From assembly GCF_004210375.1 (NCBI RefSeq), contig NC_134828.1:20576400-20640399 (forward strand): 64,000 nucleotides of DNA, written 5' to 3'. A model generated the notes under the pieces. That model saw nothing but the letters and a program-made list of their open reading frames with translations. It was not told the origin of the DNA and did not search any database. Both the position numbers and the translations under genes were made by a program. Source of the stretch: Tachypleus tridentatus (lineage: Eukaryota; Arthropoda; Merostomata; Xiphosura; Limulidae). Positions 33,901 to 45,702 of the stretch are shown piece after piece. How positions within the stretch are numbered: the stretch's first letter is position 1; each line of letters begins with the position of its first letter.

Positions 33901-36900
33901 TATATTTATAACAAGACAAAAGACAAGAGTAACGATTTCTCAGACTTTCAAAGATGCGTGATTGTCGATACTGACTTGCTTACAATTTGTAAACTGAATA
34001 CTGTTTATCTGATAGACTACTCATAGAAATCTATAATTAGTGTTTACAAGAACTAAAACCAAAGAGAACACCTTGAAAACTATCGGAAACAATTCAAAGT
34101 GAATAAACGTTTTTTTTAAAGTTGCTACGAGTGGTGAAATGGTAAGAGATGTATTCTTCATGATAGAAAATAATGACCAGTAACAGTTTTCCGTCACGAC
34201 ATCTTGTCACCAGCCTTTCTAAACATACTGTCTCATGTTGAAAATAAGCGTTGAATAACATCATTTGTATAGTAACTAACTTTTGTTTGGAGAAGGACTG
34301 AATGATGAGACATTCACTTCTGGTTCACATGGATCTAAAAAACGTCCGTATATGTAAATAGTGTTAACTTTGACAATTAATAATAAAATGCAGGATGAAA
34401 TATATAATTAATAATTGACTGCTTAGTTTGTTCAAAACAGTGTTTCCTTTTTCGATTTATTTTAAAATTAGAAGTCACAAATACTGGTCACAACACAGAT
34501 TAAATCTCATCGCGTATCCATCAGGACATTCGTCGAAGTCTTTGTCTGGTTGTTCGAATGCTAAAATAAAGAATAATATAATTCATAGTTCAAGTATTGT
34601 TGACATCAGGAAAACTACTTTGTACTGTTTGTTTGGAATTTAACATAAACCTAAACAATGAGCTATCTGTGCTCTGCCCACCACACATATTGAGACCCGG
34701 TTTTTTAGCACTGGAAGTCTACCGACATATCGCTGTACCACGGGAGTATGTTTTGAACTGATATAACATTAATGTTATTATACCAAACTTCTACAAGTCG
34801 ATAAACTACGTTTTATTAAATAGATAAAGAGCAAGATAAACTATCAACTACATTTGTTAAACTTTGTTTATTCCTAACAGAATTTTCGATTTATGAGCTT
34901 TCCTGAAGAAAAGTAGTTAATAATTTATTATGGCCCTAAAATATATTTTTGGTATTGTAAGTCACCATAGGTTTCAACTCAATATATTTTCATTATTAAC
35001 GATATGTAAGGATTTACAGTGCTAAAATCTAGGGTTCGATCTCTCCTAGGGGTAGACACGAGGATTTCCCGTTGTTGCTTTCCTATAAGAAAAACACACA
35101 TTTTCATAATAAGAAAAAAAACATAACGTGACTGCAAATCTTGGAAAGACGATATTCCAAAAATATTAAAATTATTTACGAACTCCTGAGTTTATTATCT
35201 TTTACAGAAGAGAGAGTAAACAGGTCCCGGCATGGCCAGGTGTTTAAACTTGTTTAGCAAAATTTTAAATGTTTTCACACTTGAGAAGGGTAAACAATCT
35301 TCTAGAAGTTTTCTTTTCCTTTCTGTTTTCAGTCACTTCCTTATCAATTGATGTACATTGTAATATATACACAAATTTTGTTCAGTATTCTTTTTTTTTT
35401 TTTTGCAAATAGTTCAGGATAGCCAGGTGTTTGAGGCACTCGACTCGTAATCTGATGGTCACGGGTTCGATTCCTCGTCCCACCAAACATTCTCGCCCTT
35501 TCAGTCGTGGGGTCGTTATAATGTAAATGCGGTGGGTGATGATGACTACCTGCCTTCCTTCTAGCCTTACATTGCTAAATTAGGGACGGCTAGCGCAGAT
35601 GGGCCACGTGTAGCTTTGTACGAAATTCAAAACAAACAAATGTAAGTGAACCAACTACAGAATACATTCAAAACATACAGATCCAGATATGAATGCTTAT
35701 TTTTACAACAAAGTAACAAATTATACACTAAACAACAAAGAACAATTAGGACCAATTGTCCCAACAAGTATATCTGAAACAAATACAAGACTCATCACAA
35801 ATTACAAAGACACGATCCTAATGAAAGAAATATCCATACATGAACTTCTTGAAGCAATAAAAGCAAATCTCCGTGTGAAGATGAGATACAAGCCATCCTT
35901 CTAAAAAGGGCACTACAAAATTGTTTGACCACCTAAAAGCACTTTTTAACTTATCACTATCCTCAGAACACATACCAGTTTCTCGGAAGCATGCTAATAT
36001 ATTGATGTTCCATAAGGAATAACAGCCAGCAAATAAACCTAATAAACCTTTAACAAAACCAGTGCACTGCTTTCTTGGCATTGAGAAAGCATGTGACACT
36101 GTATGGTACAATGGTCTACAGTTCCACATGAATGAACCGCGTGGAATTATTCGCTGTAATCTAACGTTTTCGAAACTAGAAAGTGTAGAATAAATGTAGA
36201 GGGAACCTTTTCTGAGTACTTTACTCCAGAAGCTGGCGTCCCTCAGGAAGGGGTGGTTAGCCCTATACTCTTCACCATGTATGTAAACAATTTGCCATTG
36301 AAGGGTCCTAATCATATTTTCTCCTCACAGTTCAGTGATGATGTGGCCGTCTGGAAAAGTGCCACAACAACAACAATAGCAGTCACAAACATATAACCAC
36401 AACTAAACAGAATAAGCGACTACTGTCAAAGATACAGAATAAAAATAAATACAGCAAAAACACAACTTGTGTGTCTTTACAAAGTTGATAAAATACAAAA
36501 AACTACAGCCTGAAATATATATGAATGGAACACTACTTCCGCCTACCACATCGGCAAAATTTCTAGGTCTAACCTATGACTCAAAATTAATATGTATTAA
36601 CCATGTAAATGAAATTAAAGTCTGGCAAAGAACCAACTATGCTCGGAGTCTCATTCGCAAGAAAAGTAGAGCATCAACAGACAACTTACTAAATATTTAC
36701 AAAACATACCTCATACACGATGAAGATAGTCCTAAACACTTCTATCCGATCAGCATATATTTTAAACACAAAAATAAATAAATGAAAAAAATAACAAAAT
36801 AATAAGATAATATATATATGTATTTTAAAAAGGGCCACCACCAAACTAGACTTCAAACTGATAGGGCAAAATAATATCAATATATGTACGGCCTGGCATG

Positions 36901-37831
36901 GCCAAGCGCGTAAGGCGTGCGACTCGTAATCCGAGGGTTCGCGCCCGCGTCGCGCTAAACATGCTTGCCATCCCAGCCGTGGGGGCGTATAATGTGACGG
37001 TCAATCCCACTATTCGTTGGTAAAAGAGTAGCCCAAGAGTTGGCGGTGGGTGGTGATTACTAGCTGCCTTCCCTCTAGTCTTACACTGCTAAATTAGGGA
37101 CAGCTAGCACAGATAGCCCTCGAGTAGCTTTGTGCGAAATTCCAAAACAAACAATCTATATATGTATACCAGTACATGAGCATTGATGATAAAAGGGTCG
37201 GAGTAAATTCATCCCACTCTGACCCTAAAGTAGTAACTAACACCAACCAACACTGCATGACCATATGATACCCAAATCCCAAGAGAGAGAACAATACGCA
37301 GTGCTGTATTTATTCTCGAATTTTGCCTTTTTCATTGACACGTATAACACTAACTTCCGACAGCCGAAGATATCTACTTAGATCAAAATTAAAGATTTGT
37401 TTTTTGTAATTTCGCACAAACCTACACGAGGGCTACCTGCGCTAGCCGTCCTTAATTTAGCAGTGTAAGACAAGACGGAAGGCAGCTAGTCATCATCACC
37501 CACCGCCAACTCTTGAGCTACTCTTTTACCAACGAATAGTGGGATTTAACGTAACATTATATAGCCACGACGGTTGAAAGGACGAGCATGTTTGGTGCGA
37601 CGGAATTCAAACCCGCAACCATCAGGTTACGAGTCGAACGCCTTAAGCCACCTGGCCATGTCGGGCCCAAAATTAAAGATATACTCAGTAATAGATATTA
37701 ACTACTTAATAAAATAAGCTGTTCAAGGCGTCGAGTTTAATACCTTCACGTGTATCTTTTGTGCGTGTGGGCATTGCGGTTAATACAGCACCTAGTACTA
37801 TAAAAATAAATGCCTGTAAAAATAAGTTCAT
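27969..37831 (-). CDS. Unrecognised small type I membrane protein, six exons
   Basis: Predicted exons, in transcript order: 37831-37744, 34560-34495 (or 34492), 34334-34281, 33499-33424, 32674-32488, 28208-27969. Total 711 nt, 236 residues (237 with the alternative donor). Intron phases fit throughout: 1, 1, 1, 2, 0. Exon 1 begins MNLFLQAFIFIVLGAVLTAM, a good signal peptide. Exons 2-3 give a roughly 40-residue ectodomain with DFDECPDGYAMRFNL, PCEPEVNVSS (two or three Cys, one N-glycosylation site). Exons 4-5 give a transmembrane segment, PLMIGAAGIILLITCLSLIS, then KWCC and a Lys/Arg-rich tail. Exon 6 carries VYNADKSITVRLGSKPEHHQ and ends in a stop. Introns 1-4 start with GT except intron 4, which has a GC donor (TTAAG|GCAAGA). 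Introns contain SINEs, a LINE and a Penelope-like piece. No family is recognised. A receptor or adaptor-like surface protein is a guess. The agreement of phases is the main evidence, and transcript data are lacking. Confidence 0.62.
28209..29890. other. Last intron of the predicted membrane-protein gene, left part
   Basis: AT-rich. The plus-strand open frame at 28395-28604 and the minus-strand one at 29450-29710 have no recognisable domain. A short (AT)n run lies at 29757-29770. Confidence 0.4.
29891..30622 (-). other. Coding-like tracts inside the last intron (alternative exons or decayed coding sequence)
   Basis: On the minus strand three stretches look coded. About 30622-30455 gives KPFKKYRAYRPPYFKELRDK, then FREIPQQILTVHKTIPNVF and DDFLHQSEILK with a stop. 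About 30350-30240 gives HPSELDILEAVSMIPDYEKA. About 30065-29905 gives ENMSKPASGSDKTKPKKCAR, then IIVNDDKPKETLNSD. A SINE (30073-30192) separates the last two. The first is preceded by an acceptor-like TTTTAG and an A13 run, one base too long to keep phase 0 with the preceding exon. They could be cassette or alternative terminal exons, or pieces of a broken older gene. No family recognised. Confidence 0.35.
30073..30192 (-). repeat. tRNA-derived SINE (family B), minus strand
   Basis: Complement of the consensus: AGCAAAGCCACATCAGGCTA, GGGAATCGAACCCCTAATTT and CCGTAGACTTACCGCTGTAC. Intact A- and B-box regions. Confidence 0.88.
31120..31235 (-). repeat. Diverged family-B SINE, minus strand
   Basis: AGAAAGCTACAAAATGGGCT and CACTCGGTCTTACTACTGAG are recognisable. 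The middle is scrambled. Confidence 0.6.
31478..31750 (+). mobile_element. Penelope-like element, 3' terminal fragment with hammerhead-like core
   Basis: The segment from about 31478 matches, in reverse, 45705-45965 of the Penelope-like copy (GTGGTCAGCTTCCGGTCAGT, GTGTAACTGAGTGTC complement, AACCCAAACGAGCC). The terminal part contains CTGACGA (31658-31664), a GACC/GGTC stem with a GAAGAA loop, and GAAAC (31680-31684), the arrangement of conserved core words in a hammerhead ribozyme. Hammerhead motifs are documented in Penelope-like elements. Only the end of the open frame is present. Confidence 0.8.
31658..31684 (+). ncRNA. Hammerhead-ribozyme-like core in a Penelope-like terminus
   Basis: CTGACGA, then a 4-bp GACC/GGTC stem closed by GAAGAA, then GAAAC. 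One unpaired U lies between CTGACGA and the stem, which departs from the canonical core. Upstream GTTAC (31636-31640) could pair imperfectly with GTGAAC (31652-31657) as stem I. A proper cleavage triplet is not clear, so self-cleavage of this copy is doubtful. Confidence 0.4.
32320..32434 (-). repeat. tRNA-derived SINE (family B), minus strand
   Basis: AATTAAGCATAGTGATCTAT, GCTAACGACACCCGGTTTCT and GTCCTCAGACCTACCGCTTT match the complement of the family. It lies just past exon 5 of the predicted membrane-protein gene, inside its last intron. Confidence 0.75.
32700..33420. other. Intron 4 of the predicted membrane-protein gene
   Basis: AT-rich, no repeat family recognised. On the minus strand it starts with the GC donor at 33423 and ends at the TTCTTCTGTAG acceptor at 32675. 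Confidence 0.45.
34628..34750 (-). repeat. tRNA-derived SINE (family B), minus strand
   Basis: AATGAGCTATCTGTGCTCTG, TTGAGACCCGGTTTTTTAGC and CGACATATCGCTGTACCACG. Lies in intron 1 of the predicted gene. Confidence 0.8.
35005..35102 (+). repeat. tRNA-derived SINE (family B), 5' truncated
   Basis: GGATTTACAGTGCTAAAATC, TAGGGTTCGATCTCTCCTAG and a tail with TTTCCTATAAGAAAAACACA. Confidence 0.7.
35224..35248 (+). repeat. Family-A SINE head fragment
   Basis: TCCCGGCATGGCCAGGTGTT only. It probably became separated from the copy at 35414 by an insertion, since both read AGGTGTTT after the A-box. Confidence 0.6.
35414..35640 (+). repeat. tRNA-derived SINE (family A)
   Basis: Head AGGATAGCCAGGTGTTTGAG, B-box ACGGGTTCGATTCCTCGTCC, body TTACATTGCTAAATTAGGGA and tail AACAAACAAA. 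The middle lacks the TATTCGTTGGTAAAAGAGT segment. Confidence 0.88.
35650..36790 (+). mobile_element. Non-LTR retrotransposon 3' part (LINE family 2), decayed
   Basis: Same family as 17.8-19.0 kb, opposite orientation. It gives the pre-RT linker (SISETNTRLITNYKDTILMK), the RT core CFLGIEKACDTVWYNGLQFH, EAGVPQEGVVSPILFTMYVN, the catalytic box FSDDVAVW (36331-36342, where the other copy has FADD), and thumb text AKFLGLTYDSKL. It then jumps from NIYKTYL to IHDEDSPKHFYPISIYFK. Against the 18-kb copy, about 220 bp are missing at that junction. Stops and shifts break the frame. It lies antisense in intron 1 of the predicted membrane-protein gene. Confidence 0.85.
36889..37156 (+). repeat. tRNA-derived SINE (family A), full length
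   Basis: Head CGGCCTGGCATGGCCAAGCG to tail AAACAAACAATC. TATATATGTA-like target-site duplications flank it (36879-36888, 37157-37166). Confidence 0.9.
37397..37668 (-). repeat. tRNA-derived SINE (family A), full length, minus strand
   Basis: Complement of the consensus with the head GGGCCC at 37668. A perfect 12-bp target-site duplication AAAATTAAAGAT flanks it (37385-37396 and 37669-37680). It inserted just downstream of exon 1 of the predicted gene, inside intron 1. Confidence 0.93.
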
Positions 37832-38175
37832 CTTCACTAGAATTTAATGTATGCTTGCAGTAAAATGTAATCGTTTTATGTAACGAAGGTAATAAAATTT
37901 TCCTAATTTCTGTGTCGCTAAGAAACTAAATCATTGTTAATAATATTAATATTGTAACCACGTGTTTCTATAATCCTTAGAGGCAACAAAGATACTAGAC
38001 AAATAATGTATTATAAAATTTACATGTTAAACACCAAAAACTGACAAAGTACAGAAACTAGAAGGTGGAGCATTTGTGGTAACACAACAGAACTACAATT
38101 CAGTTTGGAAACAGCTTTGATTTGAATTCAAAGTATACAAATTTAAAAGGAGATGGAAAAAATCTAAAGATTATG

Positions 38176-38232
38176 TCTGTGTTTGTTTTTCTTACAGCAA
38201 AACCACATCGGGCTATCTGCTTAGCCCACAGA
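38176..38232 (-). repeat. Family-B SINE 3' fragment, minus strand
   Basis: TTACAGCAAAACCACATCGG and GCTATCTGCTTAGCCCACAG. The head is lost. Confidence 0.65.
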
Positions 38233-38756
38233 ATGTTAAAGGTTACGCGATTTTTATTACAAAATATTGTTGTTTGACAACAATACTTGTTAGATAATCA
38301 CAATTATTGTTGTAAAAATTCTTTAAACAACTCGCCTGGCAGGTATATTATATAACTTAAGAGCAAACAAAAACGGGCTATGTCAGTTTATATATTTTAG
38401 GCAAAAGCCCTTGGTCTAATACAAATCTGTCAAAGTCCCATATACAAGAGTCGTTCAGTTTAACAGTAAAAGATTGGCTTAAATTATAGTGAATAAAATC
38501 ATTAAACGCGTAATTTTCGCTTACTGTTAAAGTGTTATTATTGTAACAGTTACAAGACATCAAATATATGACATTACATGATTTATGGTATAATGAGTGA
38601 TTAATCTTTAAAGCTATCCAAGTGTTGTGTGGTTACTTGCGGTAGGGCAAATAGGACTTCATATTGTATCTACAGAAATATTGAATACAAGCTAACGAGG
38701 TCATAACTTCATTAAACATGTCACTGGTTAGACTTCATTTGGAATATTGTGTTCAG

Positions 38757-39014
38757 TTTTTGGTTTGAATTTCGCGCAAAGCAGTACGAGGGCTATCTGT
38801 GCTAACCGTCCTTAATTTAGCAGTGTAAGACAAAGGGAAAGCAGCTAGTCAACATCACTCACCGTCAACTCTTGGGCTACTCTTTTTCCAACGAATAGTG
38901 GGATTAAGCGCTACATTATAAAACCCCCACGGCTGAAAGAGCGAGCATATTGGGTGTGACAGATTCAAACCTGCGCCCCTCCGCTTACGAGTCGAGTGCC
39001 TTAACCACCCGGCC
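38757..39014 (-). repeat. tRNA-derived SINE (family A), minus strand
   Basis: Complement of the consensus from GAATTTCGCGCAAAGCAGTA to AACCACCCGGCC. The head lacks about 10 bases. No clear target-site duplication. Confidence 0.88.
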
Positions 39015-39629
39015 TATTGGTTACTACGGTACCTGGGATAGAGGGGGGTTGTCATATAAGGAGAGGCTGAAATCTAAAAGTTTGATTGATCTTTGGATGT
39101 TGTAGTGGCAGTAAATATAAGTGAGTTCAAAAGAAAGCTTCATTAGTATATGAATGATAAGGGTTGGTTTTAAATCTTTTTACTTATGGAACAGCCGAGG
39201 TGGACCAACAGGTTACATGTTTTCCCAAAACGTTGTGTTAATAGTCATGTCGTTTATGTATCAAATTCCAAAATCTTTATAGTAAGAAAAGTAATAAATT
39301 GTTCAAAAAAGAAATATTATAATCATGTTATTAAAAATTATTAGTCGCTAGATTTATAATTAAAGAGTCAAACTATAAGTTTATTTAAACTAACTGTATT
39401 AGTTATACTCATACTGACCAAATTTATGCTAGTCCTACTTTGTGGAACTATAACGTCAATATATATTTAAAAGTGGCTGCTGTGGGTAGAGAAGGCATCA
39501 CGGATTATAACGTCGTTACACAACTCATGGCGCTCGAGAAACGAGTCTCTGGTGACACTTTCTGGAACAACGACATCACACTGAGCTGTGAGCGCGCCAT
39601 TTGGTGACAAATTTTGGAAATATGTCATT

Positions 39630-39752
39630 ATTTTGAATTAAGCACAAAGCTACACAATGGTCTATTTGTGCTCTGCCCACCACGGATATCGAAACCCGGT
39701 TTTTTTGCGTTGTAAGTTCACAGACATGCCGCTGAACCACTGGGGTGCAATA
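39630..39752 (-). repeat. tRNA-derived SINE (family B), minus strand
   Basis: AAGCACAAAGCTACACAATG, GATATCGAAACCCGGTTTTT and CAGACATGCCGCTGAACCAC: close to consensus. Confidence 0.85.
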
Positions 39753-41150
39753 TGTCGTCATTATCTTTAATGACAACATTCCTTTCCCGCTTCAGACCCA
39801 CACATATGTAGCGTCATCTAATGGCCTGTTCCACAAGACGTGGGATAACTATTTACGCTTATTGATTTTTTGTAACAAATACACAAAGTTGTATGTTGTA
39901 TAGTAAAAGCAATTTGTAGTACTTCAAAATATACCTGACATGTAACATTTAAAAGATTGTGTACCTTATTACGTTTTACCGATTTTTTTATTTACAAATG
40001 TATCAGAGTTTAAATACCTTATAGTTTTACCAGCAACATTTCTATATTATTGTACACGTATAATTTGAAATTTATGCAGTAAGTTGGGTACAAAATGTAT
40101 GCTAACAATATTCTCTATTACAAACTTTTTCAGGATAATGACGAAATTTTCGTATCTAGAAAATCCCTTTCCTGTAATCTATTCAGTCTTCACTGTTTTC
40201 GTTTATTTCCAACAGTGGCTTCTACTGAAAGTACTGTCAGCCATTAAAGTGTGCTGCAAAATTTTATCCAGTACAATCCTCTCATTATGATCATAACGCA
40301 CGTTCGTTTGCTATGAATGAAACTTAAATATTCAGGTCTCCAAAATAACAAAGGCCTACGACAATTCCAAGAGGCGTTCAGCCGTTTTTCAGGTATAACG
40401 GCCAAGTCGATAAAGCAGTTCGTTTTCGTCCTGTTACCTTTAACATCTGAAAGAATAGAAATAGAATTAAATATGAGAACATAAAATGTGGAATATAAAT
40501 GTGTCAGAGAGGAAATGGTATAAACGATACAACGATATAAATGTATTCTAGTGACACTTGAACCAGGTATCTAAAGACAAGTAGTGTTTATTATAACAGC
40601 GCATTATTCAGTTTAATGATAAAAAGAGAATTGTTTAGTTTTAAATCACCAACAGATAGCGGGTCAACAATGATCGACGTACTTTTATTTCCAATTGTAT
40701 TTACGATGGTGAAACATACTTTTTGTTTTTTTTTATTTCTAAGTCGTTTACTTCTCTTATGTGTTTCTGTTTAACATTAATTCCATCAACTTTTAAACTT
40801 TGTTCACCGACTTCCATCATCCAAGTGAGCACATTCAGCGTTTTATTATCTCATCCGGGTTACGAACTGTACAGTTACGTGTCATTTATCAGCCAGTAGA
40901 CACTAAAATGACGTCATACAATGGACGCTTAATACTTCAATTTGTACTGTTGTGAAGTCAGTAAAACGTGTGATTGTCATAAGTCACGAAAAGAATCAGG
41001 CATTCTGTAGACTAGAACACGATGTGACATGTAACCTAAATATAAGATAAAAATATTTGTTACTCCTTAATTTGGATTTATTTTACTCTTGAAACAGAAT
41101 ATTTTCGTAGACTTGTTTCAGTGTTTAAAAGTAGGTTTACTATATTTTAG
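39753..41150. other. AT-rich sequence, nothing recognised
   Basis: The open frame at 40084-40290 has no recognisable domain, and no repeat family is recognised. Confidence 0.4.
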
Positions 41151-41384
41151 GTTTGTTTTCGAATTTCGCGCAAACCTATACGAGGGCTATTTGCGCTAGT
41201 CATCCCTAATTTAGCAGTGTAAGATTTGGGGGAAAGCAGCCAATCATCACCAAGTCTCGGGCTACTCTTTTACCAACGAATAGTGGGATTAACCGTAACA
41301 TTCTAACGCTCATACGGCTGAAAGAGCGAGCATGTTTGATGCGACGGGGATTCGAACGCCCTAACCGCTTGGGCATGCCGGGCC
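41151..41384 (-). repeat. tRNA-derived SINE (family A), minus strand, internally deleted
   Basis: Complement of GCGCAAACCTATACGAGGGC at the left to GGCATGCCGGGCC at the right. About 30 bases between the B-box and the anticodon side are missing. TATATTTTAG / TATTTTTTAG may be a decayed target duplication. Confidence 0.88.
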
Positions 41385-44300
41385 TATTTTTTAGGTCCAG
41401 TGTCTTTCACACGTTAATATATTTTTAAATCCAGGTTTTATTTAAATATATTTCAACGCTTTCCGAACATTATTTCACCCTAAAACTAAAACGGTGCTTT
41501 TGTTTACATCACATTAAATATTAATATGAATAATTTTAAAACACAGGATTTTTAGAATAACAAAAGTTTCTAATTGCACATACCTAAATAAGCATGTCTA
41601 CTTGTGTTCGGTCTAACAGGAGTTAAGCCTTTATTTAATAAGTACAGCCTGTATTCATTAAATAAGTAAACACTAACTTTTGTAAGTTTTTTGCTTTCCT
41701 TTACTAAGGACAAAGTTCACCGTACGTAATACTATCAACGGGTAAACTTATACTATATTACTACATTACGTTAGACATTAAAAAAAATTAATATATCGTA
41801 CAAAATGTATGCTAAATTATATTTACACTCGCCTTTTGCTTACATCAGTTATTATAAAATATAACATATACTGAAACATATATGTTTAATTGGTCCTTTG
41901 TTTTCTCCAAAACTAGTGAAACATAAATGTTACTTCCACAAGTGAGACATCAAAATTAAGAACCTACAAAATTCCCCAAATAAAGAAAAGTTTTAAATGT
42001 GAGAGACCCGAAGTACTACTGTAACATCCTCACAAATTTACATTGTGTTTACGCAATTCACTCAGCAAATTCAATATGGTCTAAAAAACTACAAGAATTG
42101 TAAAATTAAAAAACATTAAATCCATTTGTGTCAATTAGATAATCCGTTGTTAATGAATATTGTTCTAAAGATAAATTATTTTTGCATAGTAGAGACAACA
42201 TTTTCAATTCTGTGAGAATTTTGTAGGTAGAAGTAAAACGTGGCTTCATTTCCCCATTCTAAGTGTATGGATTTACATGAAAACTTGACATTCCAAATTT
42301 CATAAAGTACAAATTCACAAAAAAGCAATCTTTTCAAAATCTTAATTAATTAATTTACAGGTACATATAAGAATCATATTAACAGAATCAACTTGGTTAC
42401 AAATTTTCATCAGTACAAGTGTCCCTTACTGAAAATATAATTTAATATCATAATATCACCATAAATAATTCTAATTCAAAAATTTTATTATAGCAGTTGT
42501 TTCACTAGTTTGAATATTTATATGCAATTCCATTAATGTCCAAGAAAAGTCAGTTTTATCACACCAAAATAATGAAAATGATTCTAGAAGCATAACGTAT
42601 TTGTCAATCAGTCAGTAACACATTCAATTAAAGATGTTCAAAGTGTTTGTCTGTGTTGGAAACCACTATAGTAATCAAAACAACAGCAAAAGTTTAATAT
42701 CAAAAGTAAGAGACATCCTACTTATTATTCTTTGTATGATTGTTATTAACCTACAACTGACAAGAGTTCTTTGTTTTCTGACTGGATTCCACCACCCTAC
42801 TCTAACAATCTAACTGCAGGTTGCCACTGTACTGGTAAATTAACAAATACCATTAAAGTATACAAGGTATATAAGGTTAGTTGTTCATTATGTGATTATT
42901 TGAAATATCTGATGGAAGGAATTCGAGCTGTGTTTTCAAATCACCAGACATAATATTTGAAGAATGTTAATTACCTCTGTTTGAATGCAAACAGAATATG
43001 CATTCCTTTTTCTATGAGTCTGTCAGATGTTTCTAAGTGAAAGTTAATACAGCCTTATATTATTTACTATAATTGAATCATAAATAGAAAAAGAAATATT
43101 ACTATTCACACTTAAAATATAATTTCTTTCACACCTTATACTGCATTTTTTGTCATACTTCACATGTGACATAATTAGTGTAACACACTGTGACATGAAC
43201 AGAGAAAATGATTTTTTTTTTTTTTTACATTTAAGAGCATTTTGGAACAGTTCTATACACTTAACTTGCTTTGTTCAAAAGTTTGTTATTACAATGGTAC
43301 TGAATTATTCTTCATGTAATTCCTTTATGCACTGTAAAATAAATAATTAAAAAGGCAGATGAAATAAGTTAAGTGTATGTAAATGCATCATAAAGATTAA
43401 ACCTGTTAAAGGAGACAGTAAACAATTATTCAATGGATCAATATTTGATTGAATTTATTTGAATACAAGAATGTATATGATAATAATAAAGTACAATGTA
43501 CTAGAAAATATAATATACTGAACTTGTATCGACCAGATACTGGAATGTGCATAATATGGAATTCACCTGTTAACTTTGTGAGATTCACGTTTCTCTTAAT
43601 ACTTAAACCTAAGCAATAAGAAATGGCTTGAGAAAATATATAAATAGATTATAACTTACATGTATGAAAGAATATTATTGTATACTTAAACAATTTAAAT
43701 GTAACATAATTATTAATTTACAAACAGCTTAAAACTGTCAACAAAAACCTTTTTTGTGACATTTGCAATAGAAGATATGATCTACATGTATGCCACATTT
43801 AATAAACCAATAATAGCAATAATAAAAGTTATTTGACTAAGTCTTCAAATATAAATTTTAAGAAAAATACATTTCCTCATTACCATACATTTCTTACATT
43901 TACTAGGACCCAATGAATAACTAAAACTTAACATAATATTAAAGACATTTCAATTTCATTTAGATGTGTACTCATGTTGAATTACCTTTATGTGTTACTA
44001 TTTTAAAATATTGGAATGATATTCAATAGGCTTAAACCACTACTTGTAAATAGATGTGCAAAAAATGTTAGGCATAAATATCATTACACAACAAGCAATG
44101 CTTAAGAGGAATACATGTCAAAACTGTTACATAACAAACAACCTTTTTTGGGTCACATTTTAAAGTTTTTCTCTCAATTAAAAAAAATAACATAAACCTT
44201 TTATTTACACCTAGTAATATAGCAGGACTTTTAAATGTGATGTAATAAGTGGTAACTAAGATTTATTAATCTATTAGAGTACTTTGTTTTAAATAAGGCA

Positions 44301-45700
44301 CCATTTTTATTATTACACAAAATGACTTTAAAATTACTTGTCAACTAGTATATACAAAGTATACTTAGTTTTGTTTCTTCCTGCCCAAAAAAGGATAAAA
44401 TCAAACACTGTAAATGTCTGGAATTGTTCAATACTTTGTGAAGTGTACAGACAATGGATATGTAATACCAACAATTAATACAAAGTTATTAATGTTGGTT
44501 CACTGAACAAAGCTACTGTTAACCTTCTGTTTACATGTAGATACTACAGAAGTAAAATTTAGTTCATCTTGGTGCTACAGCTGTTTCTGTTTGTGCAACT
44601 GTCATTCCAACAGTTACTGTAAACAGATAACCTTCTTTTATACTAATTATTTCATCATTATGTTTAAAACTGACAACTATGAATAACTTCTGAATTCTTA
44701 TATATATATTGGAAACATGCAGCATTTGAAGATCTGTTCATGCAGGCACAGCTTAACATTCACTTTTGAAATGGCAGTAGAACAAGTATGAATAATGTTA
44801 ATACCAAACTTTATTTCACAAGTATGATATTCTATATTTATCAGACTATCATTAACATTTCAAAATGTGACATACTATAAGAAATACAAATGTACATTTA
44901 CCATGTGTTACTGTTGAGCAGCTCCTAGCACAACTGAAGTGATTAATTATTTTATGGTGTGAAGTATAAAAAGCTCAGAGCTTTGGCTCTAAGTGAAACC
45001 AAGAGTGCAAAAAAGTTAACATTTTTAAAGTTCATGAAATAATTTATATTGGTAGATTAACTTAAACAGTAACTGTCACTGGGGACAGGTACTTTTGCTA
45101 GACTTAACTTAAACACCAACCATCACTATAAATTGGTAATTTTGCTTGTTACATTCTATTTTAAATCTATACATCATCACCAACAATTAATTTGGAACAA
45201 TTATAATGATCAGAAGTGATAACTGTAACAGTTTTAACAAGACTCAATGTTAGACAAATGTAACATCCTTAATAAGCATGAACCAAAGTGATGACAGTAA
45301 AACCAACTACAGTAGTTTCACAACTGCAAGTTTACTTTCTTCCAAAGCTCTGAATTTGTATTTGTACAATGACAAATCTGGCACACAGAATATTATATAA
45401 CATTTTAGTTTATACCTGACAACATGTTCATATTTGATTGTTTCTGCACTAAATGAACAGTGCATATTTCAGCTCTGACTTGTAAAATTATTTCCAAGAG
45501 AAGGTGTAACAGATACAACAGTAGAGAACTTGGATTACTGTAACAATTGAAATATTCACATATTTATATTTAAAGAAAAAATAATACAGTCACTGTATTA
45601 AATTTAAAATGACCAAAATTATTCTTAGCTCAAAATCACAGTTATGAAAACATCTTGTCAACAACAAGGAATAAAACCACAAGGAACATAATTTTAACTC
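41385..45700. other. Long AT-rich stretch without recognised genes or repeats
   Basis: 4.3 kb with no SINE, no LINE and no open frame with a domain, which is unusual for this window. Short frames at 42771-42953 and 43150-43350 are not convincing. A long 3' UTR, an intron or a region kept free of insertions are all possible. Confidence 0.4.
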
Positions 45701-45702
45701 TA

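Noticed and set aside
35818-36315. 165-codon minus-strand open frame
   Set aside because: Antisense of the LINE family-2 reverse transcriptase; the plus-strand motifs explain the sequence.
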